Shown: positions 44,101 through 50,338 of the stretch, in pieces
How the letters are laid out: every line of letters begins with the position of its first letter
Numbering within the stretch: position 1 is the first letter of the stretch
Assembly (NCBI RefSeq): GCF_003326755.1
Contig: NZ_JPWH01000031.1
Location: 1-50,338 of the forward strand
Length of the DNA stretch: 50,338 nucleotides
Source of the DNA: Thalassospira profundimaris
GTDB taxonomy: Bacteria; Pseudomonadota; Alphaproteobacteria; Rhodospirillales; Thalassospiraceae
Direction of reading: 5' to 3'
Notes under the pieces: generated by a model
Seen by the model: the letters and a program-made list of their open reading frames with translations, nothing else
The model's database searches: none
Told to the model about the DNA's origin: nothing
Made by a program: the position numbers and the translations under genes

Positions 44101-44302
44101 GGCGAAGGCCGTCAATGGCACGCTGGTTGTTCCACCACTTTCGGAGAACGACAGGAAGCGAAATGTCATATCGTTCGGCGAACTATTGCTACATAAAGAC
44201 ACAAGACAAGTAAGTGAAATATTGCATAAAACTGGTTTGCAATTTGGTTCTCTCCCTAAACAATCGCAAATCCCGATCCATAGCCCGTCCGGTCCAAATT
44301 GA
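41135..44302 (+). CDS. traI: MOBP-type relaxase (TraI-like) with three Toprim-like tail modules
   Basis: A 1055-residue DNA-nicking enzyme. The N-terminus resembles RP4 TraI: the likely nucleophile is Tyr22 (KELAHYIAA), which lies at the same position as Tyr22 of RP4 TraI, and motif III is H114-INTDNF-H121-M-H123 followed by NRVHP. The C-terminal two-thirds hold three repeats of a module that also forms the primase Toprim region: GNLLVPFRDRNG (near 400), GNISVPLRDRSG (near 570), GKVLVPLKDSGN (near 865), each followed by a degenerate Toprim motif (FTADYADAVKIH, IARDYADAAALH, LIADDFISAIEL). Between repeats 2 and 3 is a separate domain with LWGVDIADC and HRNVWKADI. No stop or frameshift is seen. 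Confidence 0.92.
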   Translation: MIAKKIPKDPNVADNYKELAHYIAAAKEPGEKLDRFWIANCGAGEKREDLDLALVEIDAVRRLKPDVKDKSYHMIVSFRPGEKERLSEQDLKDIATAYAKGLGFAEHQYVAGTHINTDNFHMHIAFNRVHPETLRLVTPFRDYKVLDLISRQLEKKYGLFVDNGMAQRKDNSAKLSPSARDYESQTWQESFQNHVLGHRDDILKETAEAKNWPELHDVLAEYDIRIKKRGNGFVLMGPDSQGMKASALDRSMSKAALEKKLGQFKPPVEEQGPNKEKQARPKRRYKNRPTLRHPAMPPLWRKYLGTRKLVPTHSTLLGRSLSNWKLFLISEAYRDPLAMVFLIAQQELLHLVFGNDRPTPVTKLANPALKAWKEAGNWAKAKSLSWLSETRSTGRGCRMDEDGNLLVPFRDRNGHLQAVRLYSPDGKSLDIGNERARGLVHLIDPRKQIDKGPVIFTADYADAVKIHDAIRRPVIVLANPDDMRQVLKEHQRKYPDGKAIIADPDIPRQPNVPIVSLPDQDDATDIRRAFAQATNDKAFMVWDACTDWAKPKNSAWLEATGLRGYGVKLTDKGNISVPLRDRSGRIENVMLIDKQGRQSLVQDTPSDQMLMHRIDPQRRRDKDTLIIARDYADAAALHRATNCPVMVPARPADWADLAREMREKNNDTEIIVALGATEQPDDSEKAAKLGAQIVRPEKASSFKDYARNRSTRNAAQLMELGRAPYNFDPGKSQSSFVKLQNTDGSERTLWGVDIADCVRQSGAAKDDWIMLEIAEKKKVQVKERYRDEKGLWQSRSIETHRNVWKADIVPDPAAAPTMTTLRNELAQPVGDDAWLVWQNASTPDKKTIAARPEMGSATAWAGYRLDQDGKVLVPLKDSGNRLCAIYQMDQDGSGEMLTGPGDDKGLHHIVGGRLSKNSKEPVLIADDFISAIELNRLTGKAVVWAVKAENLKAVAETLRRFNPKREIVVAATDAHMTKENRPMALAKEAAKAVNGTLVVPPLSENDRKRNVISFGELLLHKDTRQVSEILHKTGLQFGSLPKQSQIPIHSPSGPN

Positions 44303-44336
44303 TTAGGAAGTTTCGCTTAACGTCACCCTAAACGCG

Positions 44337-44606
44337 TTAAACACCCACAGGCCAAAGCTGCGTAGCATGTAACACACGCAGTATGCGTATCCTTAGCCCG
44401 TCTTCCTGATACACAATGATGTAGTTCTCTCCGACAACAAGTTCCCTGGTATTCTCAACTCGGCCCGAACGGCCAATTCCGGGAAACGTTATCAGCTTTT
44501 CTGCCTTCATCTGTATGTCGTCTTTTACACGCTGTGCAGCGTCGGGATTATCATCAGAGATATAATCAACAATCCCCAGAAGGTCGGCACGTGCGGTAAT
44601 CCCCCC
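44337..44606 (-). pseudogene. 5'-truncated ParE/RelE-family toxin gene
   Basis: Translation of this strand gives ARADLLGIVDYISDDNPDAA, a typical ParE-type helical start, then ENTRELVVGENYIIVYQEDG and RIRILRVLHATQLWPV before a stop at 44337. The normal start is missing: upstream of GGITARADL the frame soon meets a stop in IS-derived sequence. No antitoxin gene is present. The IS3 remnant lies exactly where the start should be, so insertion of the element probably broke the operon. Confidence 0.8.
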
Positions 44607-44633
44607 ATTTTTAACGGGGCTGTCAGGTAGAAT

Positions 44634-44849
44634 TCACGCGGCGGTTTTTAGTTTCTGTGTGAGTGTTATGCCGCCGATGCCCATATTGGGCCGTTGGTTG
44701 TTGTACGTCCAGAGCCATTTAGTGGCGAACTCTTGCGCCTGCGAAATGCTTTCAATGATGTATTGGTCCAGCCATTTATGCCGGACAGTCCGGTTATATC
44801 CCTCGATATAGGCGTTTTGCTGCGGCTTGCCAGGCAGGATGTGGTTCAG
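44634..44849 (-). mobile_element. 3' remnant of an IS3-family transposase
   Basis: About 72 codons in frame, running from LNHILPGKPQQNAYIEGYN through KWLDQYIIESISQAQEFATK to GIGGITLTQKLKTAA and a stop at 44634. This is the C-terminal end of an IS3-family OrfB integrase, including the last part of the catalytic domain (the Glu of QQNAYIE-type motif). The rest of the transposase is deleted upstream. The segment 44607-44633, with TGTCAGGTAG, may be the remaining terminal repeat. Confidence 0.85.
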
Positions 44850-44858
44850 GGAAATTCA

Positions 44859-45605
44859 GCACAACAGTTACTGGTATGAAGACGATCATAATAACAAAAT
44901 CAGATATATTTTCTCCTAACTTGTTCGCAACCAATCTGTTACCAAGATCTTATCATCGCGCATGGCTACATATTAGTTTTCGTGCTCCCTCTGATCACTG
45001 CGGCGTCAGAAGACCTTAAAAAACTAAAAAAACTTGACTCTGGGATCAACCGGGACAAAATTCCTATTATATTTTCATTAATTGCCCCCTTTCTGGTGAA
45101 AACCACCCTACCCCGTCCGCTGGCCGACAGTCCTGTCCCAGCAGGGTTTCCTTCGCCTGCCGAGGACTACTCCGGGCGATCATTCGATCTGAACGATTTC
45201 ATTGAGCACCCTTCTGCAATCTTCTTTTCCGGCTCACCGGCGATTCGGTCCATCGCTACGCGGCCGTCCTGTCATCGTCCTTTCCACAATGATGGCTGCG
45301 CCGTAGCTCGATCAAACGATTATGTGGAATAGCAATTTTAATCATACCGTTATGTTTTTAGCTTTGGTTACCCTTACAAGAACGGCCCTTAGATGACGTT
45401 CCGCTCATCCATGGCGAATGACTTGGCAACTCCGATAACGGTTGTTTGCCCGACCCTATCTTTGTTTCGTTCGCATTTCAAAACCGAATGTTTTTTGCAG
45501 GCTTTGAGTTACGAAATCCAGTTGAATACAACAAAAAGTTGAGCGCGCATCGATGTCGCGGTAAGGTTCGCGAGAGCGTTGAATCTAGGAACATTGAAGT
45601 CTCTT
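44859..45605 (+). other. Decayed stretch without intact genes before the defence island
   Basis: This 747-bp region holds the umuDC remains (annotated separately) and otherwise A+T-rich sequence with no convincing gene. A 116-codon open frame at 44982-45332 is partly UmuD in one frame and nonsense elsewhere, and a 60-codon frame at 45446-45628 has no support. The promoter for the ATPase gene at 45606 should lie in its last 200 bp; I cannot place it with confidence. Confidence 0.6.
45114..45330 (+). pseudogene. Fused remnants of umuD and umuC
   Basis: Frame one of 45114-45227 encodes RPLADSPVPAGFPSPAEDYS and FDLNDFIEHPSAIFF, a close match to the start of UmuD. After a frameshift, 45230-45250 gives RLTGDSV (the UmuD active-site-region RxTGDSM motif). 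From 45253 another frame gives SLRGRPVIVLS and, after one more frameshift, NDGCAVARSND, which together match UmuC (GRPVVVLSNNDGC). Most of umuD and almost all of umuC are deleted. UmuDC is an SOS error-prone polymerase often carried by conjugative elements. Confidence 0.8.
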
Positions 45606-48239
45606 ATGTCGACAAGCAATCTATCTGAAAAAACTGATGATACGGTGCCAAAAAGGATTCTGGTTTGGTCGCAGAACCGACCGCTCTGGCAGCGCGACGC
45701 GCTTCGCCGCATTGTCTTGAACGGCTATCCAGACGAAAACGCATTCGAGGAGGTATTGGCGCTTTGCAAGAAAGAGCATGGCGATCAATCGGTAACACTA
45801 ACGGCGGAGGCACTGTCAAAAGACCATCTTCCAGTTGATCCTGGCGCAGGCGAGTCAATTTCACTGACCGGCATCACAAATGTCGCAGGTGTTAATCAAC
45901 TCGCGACCGGTCAGACGCTTGCATTTGAAGAAGCTGGCATTACCATTGTCTACGGGCAGAACGGCACCGGAAAATCCGGCTATACGCGGATACTCAAGAA
46001 CGCTTGCCGCTCAAGGCATGCCTGCGAGATCATGTCCGACGTTTACAGCGCTTCCCCTACACGAACAGCAAGGGCCGATTTGACAATCGCCCGTACCAGC
46101 GCCGCCACGGAAACCGTCTCATGGGAGAATAATGGCAAGTCTGCCGAATTGCTTGCAGCGATAACGGTTTTTGACCGTGACGCGGCTTCGGTTCACGTTC
46201 AAAAGAAGAACGAGGTTTGGTTCCGCCCCTTCGGTCTTGATATTCCGGATGACCTCGCCGGTGTCTGCCAGGAAATCAAAGCGCGCCTGATGATCGAGAA
46301 GGAAACATTGGAAGGAAAGCGTAATTCCGTTTTCGCGAATCCAGTCTGGTCTAGCCGGTCAGCGCTCGGCAAAGCTCTCTCCGCGCTTCGACATGATACC
46401 GATATCTCGGCCATAACGCCCAAGTCACCATTTTCGGATGCTGACGAAGCACGTCTGACAAAACTGCAAGCCGACCTCGCGCAAGACCCCGCCGTCGCGG
46501 CGAAAGCGCAGCGCGATTACGCGACCCAGCTCGATCAACTGGAAACCTATTTGAAGCGTATCGAGCAAGCGCTTAATGCCGACGCCACTCAAGCGCTTCA
46601 TGCTGCTAAGAAGAGTGCCGACGACATGCGCTCGGCCGCCAATACGGCAGCTCATGATGCATTTTCCAGATTGGCGCTTGAGGGCGTCGGTGAGAACGTC
46701 TGGCGGACTCTTTGGGAGTCCGCCAGGGCATATTCGCAAGTAGCCAAAGAAGACGGTACCGCGTTTCCGCCATCGTCAGGGGATATCTGCGTTCTGTGCC
46801 ATCAGGAGATCGACGAGCCTACCGCCGCGCGGATGCTTGGCTTCGAAGAGTTCATCAAGAAGGACACGGAAACCAAAGCTGCCGCGGTCGAGCGCGTCTT
46901 TCAGGAAACGGAGCAGAAGTTCCGCGCTGCCCCCGTCCACGTCAACAAGATCTCTGTGGCCTATCGGAGATTGAAGGCCAGTAATTTCGCACTCGCGAAG
47001 CAAGTGCTGAGATTCATCGCCCTCGCACGGCGCGTCCAGGCCCAGACCCTTGCGCAGATCTCGGGCGAAGAAGTTCCGAATCCGCTGGCTCTGCCTGAAT
47101 CCGTTACAGATGCCGTACGCAACGAAGCCACAAACACGCGCGCCTATGCTACTTCTCTCTATGACACATCCGGCGGTGAAGCACGGGAAGCTGTTCTCAA
47201 TGAACAGGCAGACTTGCAGGATAGGAAACAAAGTCGCGATCTACTGGATATCGCGAAAACGGAAATCGCACGGCTTGTTGAGCTAAAGCGAATTGAAGAC
47301 TGCTTGCGCGATACCGCGACGACGGCGATCACGCGGCTTGGAAACGAGATTGCCGACAATCTGATTACACCGCGCATGCGCGACCGGTTTCAACAAGAAA
47401 TTGTCGCGCTGGCCGGTAACCGCGTGCGGGTCGAGGTCGTGCGCTCGGGGGGGAAATTCGGTTCACCACAATACGAGGTGAAGCTCTATGCCAACCCGAA
47501 AGCCAAGGTTCATGATGTCCTCAGCGAGGGAGAGCAGACCTGTGTAGCGTTGGCCTCATATCTTACCGAACTGGCCAACGCATCGCATACATCAGCGCTT
47601 GTGTTCGATGATCCGGTTTCCTCGCTGGACCATCGCTGGCGATCAAATGTCGCTAAGCGCCTGGCCAAGGAAGCCGGCGTACGGCAGGTTATCGTGTTCA
47701 CGCATGACATGATCTTCGTAAACGATTTAGCACAGTTGGCCTTGGAGCGTAATACGCCGATTGCGCTCGCGCATCTCACGCGCGGTCAGGATGTCGTCGG
47801 CATCGTCAACAAGGATTTGCCGTGGACGGCGTCGAGCATTCGCGACCGGATCGACAAGCTTGAAAAAGCGGCGCGTGCCGCAAAGTGCTTATTCGAGGCG
47901 CATGACGACGAAGGCTACAAAACGGAAGTGGCATCGCTCTACAGTCGCCTTCGAGCAACTTGGGAACGGGCGCTGGAAGATATCGTATTTGCCAACGTCG
48001 TGATACGTCACCGCGACTATATTGATACCAAGCGCTTGAAGCAGGTTACTGCTCTCGAAGAAATCGATGTGCGAACCTTCGAGAGCGGATTCAAGAAATG
48101 TTGTGATTTCGTCGATGCGCACGACCCGTCCCGCGGTCATGATCCTGAGCCACCAGAGCCTGCCGAAGTCATGGCCGATATTCAGGCATTGAAGGATTGG
48201 TCAAAAGTTTTACGGAGCAAGATGAACACCATCCGTTGA
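45606..48239 (+). CDS. Large ABC/AAA_13-type ATPase with CxxC hook (RloC/PrrC-like)
   Basis: An 877-residue ATPase with Walker A VYGQNGTGKSGYTRIL at about 115-130, a helical middle with a possible zinc-hook CVLC (395-398), then ABC signature LSEGEQTCVALASYL near 639, Walker B SALVFDDPVSSLDHR near 665 and H-loop VIVFTHD. This is the RecF/SMC-like layout of PrrC and RloC. The C-terminus has R783-x3-E787 (LRATWERAL) and His839 in DAHDPSRGHD, which could be the Arg-Glu-His triad of PrrC-type anticodon nucleases; this is inference from spacing. ATG 45606 was chosen over TTG 45579 and 45594. It heads a plus-strand island with an ATPase-HNH pair 70 bp downstream. A bacteriophage-defence role is likely. 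Confidence 0.85.
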   Translation: MSTSNLSEKTDDTVPKRILVWSQNRPLWQRDALRRIVLNGYPDENAFEEVLALCKKEHGDQSVTLTAEALSKDHLPVDPGAGESISLTGITNVAGVNQLATGQTLAFEEAGITIVYGQNGTGKSGYTRILKNACRSRHACEIMSDVYSASPTRTARADLTIARTSAATETVSWENNGKSAELLAAITVFDRDAASVHVQKKNEVWFRPFGLDIPDDLAGVCQEIKARLMIEKETLEGKRNSVFANPVWSSRSALGKALSALRHDTDISAITPKSPFSDADEARLTKLQADLAQDPAVAAKAQRDYATQLDQLETYLKRIEQALNADATQALHAAKKSADDMRSAANTAAHDAFSRLALEGVGENVWRTLWESARAYSQVAKEDGTAFPPSSGDICVLCHQEIDEPTAARMLGFEEFIKKDTETKAAAVERVFQETEQKFRAAPVHVNKISVAYRRLKASNFALAKQVLRFIALARRVQAQTLAQISGEEVPNPLALPESVTDAVRNEATNTRAYATSLYDTSGGEAREAVLNEQADLQDRKQSRDLLDIAKTEIARLVELKRIEDCLRDTATTAITRLGNEIADNLITPRMRDRFQQEIVALAGNRVRVEVVRSGGKFGSPQYEVKLYANPKAKVHDVLSEGEQTCVALASYLTELANASHTSALVFDDPVSSLDHRWRSNVAKRLAKEAGVRQVIVFTHDMIFVNDLAQLALERNTPIALAHLTRGQDVVGIVNKDLPWTASSIRDRIDKLEKAARAAKCLFEAHDDEGYKTEVASLYSRLRATWERALEDIVFANVVIRHRDYIDTKRLKQVTALEEIDVRTFESGFKKCCDFVDAHDPSRGHDPEPPEPAEVMADIQALKDWSKVLRSKMNTIR

Positions 48240-48309
48240 AATTTCCGCGTTTTCGTCGGTGTTATTGAAATGGATTCTTTGCTAGCGCTTTCAGGATGGG
48301 TAATCGGGA

Positions 48310-49479
48310 ATGATTGAATCTTTGGACTTTGACCGCTTTAGCTCGCTGGGCAGAGAACAGGTTGCCATCTTGGTAGGGCCTAATGGCGCAGGCAAAAGCA
48401 ATTTCCTGCGCGAATTAGCTTCAAACCTTCGTCAATCTAGGAATCTCGCAGTAATCTGCAATACCGCATATGACCGTTTTTTGGGGATGCGAGGCATAAA
48501 GCGCATCTCGGCTGGTCGTACCGAGCGTTCACCTAAATCTGTGGTTAAGTTCGCAGTTGCAGACACTCTCGATGACGATGACAGTCGCTTCTATCAAATT
48601 GCCAAGGTTCTCGATTATTGCGGCTATCGTGATCGGATAGGTTTCAAAGTCAAACTGAAGAACCAGCACAAGCACCTTGATCCGCAGGTTCTGTTGAATG
48701 ACGGTGGAGTTCCGCGCGACATCGCTCTAGCAACCAGCTATTTTGAGCGTTTCGAGTCAGATGAAATCCATTGGGTGGGTGATCGCGAGCGCCTCTTAAG
48801 TTATTCGCAGGGGCGGGAGTTTGCGAGCGTATTGCGTTTGGAAAAAACCTTACGCAAAGCTGGATATTTAAGCGACATTAAGGTGTATCTGCAGCGGAGA
48901 GATGGTCCGACTATCGAACTCTTGACCGCCAGCTCTGGTGAACTCTCCCTGATCTCATCCTTACTCTTTCTGATCGCCAATCGCGACGCCGATCCTTTAG
49001 TTCTGGTTGATGAACCAGAGAACAGCCTTCATCCGAACTGGCAGCGCGAATATGTCGACAAACTTCTTAACGCACTCGAATATCGAAATGCCACCATTGT
49101 CATAGCCACTCATGCACCATTGATTGTGACTGGCGCACTTGCCAACGCACGTGATGTAATTTCAGTGTTCCAGATTGATCGTGATAAACCTAAGAAGATC
49201 AATTTGGAAAACTCGGCACTCTCAACTGAGAGCATCGAAGAGATTTTATGGCGTGCCTTCGATGTGATCACCCCTGCCAGCCACTACGTCAGCGAGGAAT
49301 TATCCAGTATTCTGAGAAAACTTGAGGAGGGTGGCATCGATAGTGAAGCAGCACTTGCTTGCGTCAACGTTATGGACCAACAAAGTTTTGATAATGGGCA
49401 GCGCGCATTCTTTGAAGCAGTGCGCACGTTGATAAAGAAGGTTGTTGCAGAGCGCGAAAGGCAGGGCCGCGATGGTTGA
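48310..49479 (+). CDS. ptuA: PtuA-like ATPase (Septu-type defence)
   Basis: A 389-residue AAA/OLD-like ATPase. Walker A LVGPNGAGKSNFLREL at 21-36, signature-like SSGELSLISSLLFLIA, Walker B PLVLVDEPENSLHPNW and H-loop VIATHAPLIVTG are clear. No Toprim or nuclease domain follows, which separates it from OLD proteins. The next gene encodes an HNH protein and overlaps by eight bases, the architecture of Septu systems (PtuA ATPase, PtuB HNH). Composition is less G+C-rich than the transfer genes. The Septu call is by architecture; other ATPase-HNH pairs exist. Confidence 0.8.
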   Translation: MIESLDFDRFSSLGREQVAILVGPNGAGKSNFLRELASNLRQSRNLAVICNTAYDRFLGMRGIKRISAGRTERSPKSVVKFAVADTLDDDDSRFYQIAKVLDYCGYRDRIGFKVKLKNQHKHLDPQVLLNDGGVPRDIALATSYFERFESDEIHWVGDRERLLSYSQGREFASVLRLEKTLRKAGYLSDIKVYLQRRDGPTIELLTASSGELSLISSLLFLIANRDADPLVLVDEPENSLHPNWQREYVDKLLNALEYRNATIVIATHAPLIVTGALANARDVISVFQIDRDKPKKINLENSALSTESIEEILWRAFDVITPASHYVSEELSSILRKLEEGGIDSEAALACVNVMDQQSFDNGQRAFFEAVRTLIKKVVAERERQGRDG

Positions 49480-50128
49480 TCCTTATCAGCCGCCGCTGGA
49501 CGACTTTGCATATGAAGAAGACGAAATCGCAGTAATCAATCTAGCTTTAGCTAGCGAGAAACCTTGGGATTATGTACCCGGTACCGCCGCTGAAATCACC
49601 GCACTGAAGAGCGCAAAGACAAAGATACTAAACCTGCACCTTCAGCGCCATGGTTGTACCTGTTGCTATTGCCGGACCAACCTGAAGGGCGCTGGTCCAT
49701 TTATGACGGATCGCGAGCATATTCTACCAAAGAGTAATCCAGCATATAGGGCGCTGAGCTATACGCTTTGGAATCTCGCTGCGGCGTGCAAACGCTGCAA
49801 TATGCAATTCAAGCGAAGTGGTGATGATTTCGTGATTGATTGCGATAATGCCACGGCTCTGGCACAGAGCGATAATTACCGGTTTGTGCACCCTAACTTT
49901 GACCTGTGGGACGATCATCTGACACGGCTAGCAGTCCAGGTGAACGCCAAGAATATTGTAAAAATCATATGCCGGGATACCGACAAGGCAGCTTACACCT
50001 ATGGTTTTTTTCACATGAAAGACCTTGAGATTGAGAGCTTCGACGCGGCCCAAGGCCTCAGGGGCCGGAATGAGGAAAGTGCAGCGGTGATGGAGTTGCG
50101 AAAGCTCGTTCAGAAATTCGGACAGTGA
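49472..50128 (+). CDS. ptuB: PtuB-like HNH endonuclease (Septu-type defence)
   Basis: A 218-residue HNH nuclease. A Cys-rich knuckle HGCTCCYCRTNL (Cys62, 64, 65, 67) is followed by the catalytic DREHILPKSNP (His83), Asn101 in LWNLAAACKRCN and Cys106/Cys109. These are the ligands and the His/Asn of an HNH fold as in PtuB. The start at 49472 overlaps the ATPase gene by eight bases; the longer frame from 49442 begins at TTG without support. In Septu systems the nuclease is held by PtuA and cuts DNA on phage infection. Confidence 0.85.
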   Translation: MVDPYQPPLDDFAYEEDEIAVINLALASEKPWDYVPGTAAEITALKSAKTKILNLHLQRHGCTCCYCRTNLKGAGPFMTDREHILPKSNPAYRALSYTLWNLAAACKRCNMQFKRSGDDFVIDCDNATALAQSDNYRFVHPNFDLWDDHLTRLAVQVNAKNIVKIICRDTDKAAYTYGFFHMKDLEIESFDAAQGLRGRNEESAAVMELRKLVQKFGQ

Positions 50129-50338
50129 GACTACGAATGAAAGGTCCATTTTCGAGGGTTTAGTACAGCTTGGAAAACGGCCTGCCATTGAGACGGCACG
50201 TAATGAGTAACATCCATTGTTAATCAGCAAGAGCGACAAGCGCTTCTGAACGTCTACTTCGCGGTTGCTTAAATTGGCTTTGAGAGAGGCTTTTTTTTGC
50301 AAGGTAGGTAAGCGTCCCCTCACGGCTACCTTGCGGGA
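50129..50338. other. Right-end sequence after the HNH gene, without a visible gene
   Basis: No open frame of weight is seen in this 210-bp tail, which runs to the window edge. It includes an inverted repeat (annotated separately) next to an eight-T run. Confidence 0.5.
50299..50334. repeat. Inverted repeat at the right window edge
   Basis: Perfect 9-bp arms GCAAGGTAG / CTACCTTGC with an 18-nt spacer. A run of eight T lies immediately before the left arm, not after the right one, so it is not a normal terminator on the plus strand, and the minus strand would read A rather than U after it. It could be an operator or the end of another element. Confidence 0.5.

Noticed and set aside
45446..45628. 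60-codon open frame before the large ATPase gene
   Set aside because: No ribosome-binding site, overlaps the ATPase start, no recognisable product.
50291..50334. Intrinsic terminator after the HNH gene
   Set aside because: The T-run precedes the hairpin on the plus strand and would be A on the minus strand, so neither direction gives a normal terminator.
1..50338. CRISPR arrays, rRNA genes or complete tRNA genes
   Set aside because: I saw no regularly spaced direct repeats, rRNA sequence or full tRNA cloverleaf; only the 14-bp tRNA-end match at 19219.

Overview
The window reads as alphaproteobacterial DNA made of two different parts; order and genus cannot be fixed from the sequence alone. 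The left part (1 to about 19170) is chromosome-like and visibly less G+C-rich. It starts with the N-terminal end of pyruvate phosphate dikinase on the minus strand, then holds an inositol-type catabolic locus: a three-gene sugar/polyol ABC importer (992-4599), a five-gene minus-strand operon (10597-4781: iolD, iolE, an SDR dehydrogenase, a TIM-barrel isomerase, a Gfo/Idh/MocA oxidoreductase) and a divergent five-gene plus-strand operon (10704-16054: iolG, aldehyde dehydrogenase, HpcH/HpaI aldolase, D-2-hydroxyacid dehydrogenase, a second Gfo/Idh/MocA oxidoreductase). An RpiR/MurR-type regulator follows. Inverted repeats with TTGCAAT half-sites lie in the divergent promoter and again before the regulator gene, and TTGCAAT is repeated before the transporter operon, so one repressor probably controls all of them. 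The classical later iol genes (iolB, iolC, iolJ, iolA) are absent here.

A chimeric gene (HxlR DNA-binding segment joined in frame to a histidine kinase lacking its N-terminus) and a strong terminator (19133-19170) close the chromosomal part. Just after it lies a 14-bp match to the reverse complement of the 3' end of a tRNA-fMet, a possible attachment site.

From about 19369 to 44302 the DNA is more G+C-rich and carries a nearly continuous plus-strand conjugation block: IncP-like traK-traL-traM, a VirB2-VirB11 type IV secretion system, VirD4, an ArdC/TraC-type antirestriction-primase, a small relaxosome protein and a MOBP relaxase of the RP4 TraI type. Unusual items are a secreted protein encoded antisense between virB5 and virB6, a 747-residue cysteine-repeat secreted protein between virB10 and virB11, a primase with a duplicated internal module, and a relaxase tail with three degenerate Toprim-like modules. 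No replication gene, partition pair, integrase or VirB1 transglycosylase is visible, so this is an integrative conjugative element or plasmid segment that continues beyond the window.

From 44303 to 45605 there is a graveyard: a 5'-truncated parE toxin, the 3' end of an IS3-family transposase, and fused, frameshifted remains of umuD and umuC. The right end (45606-50128) is a compact plus-strand defence-like island: a large ABC/AAA_13-type ATPase with a CxxC hook and a candidate anticodon-nuclease-like C-terminus, followed by an ATPase-HNH pair that matches the Septu (PtuA-PtuB) architecture. The three-gene layout is the best candidate for a little-described system. All family calls come from reading motifs, without database searches.
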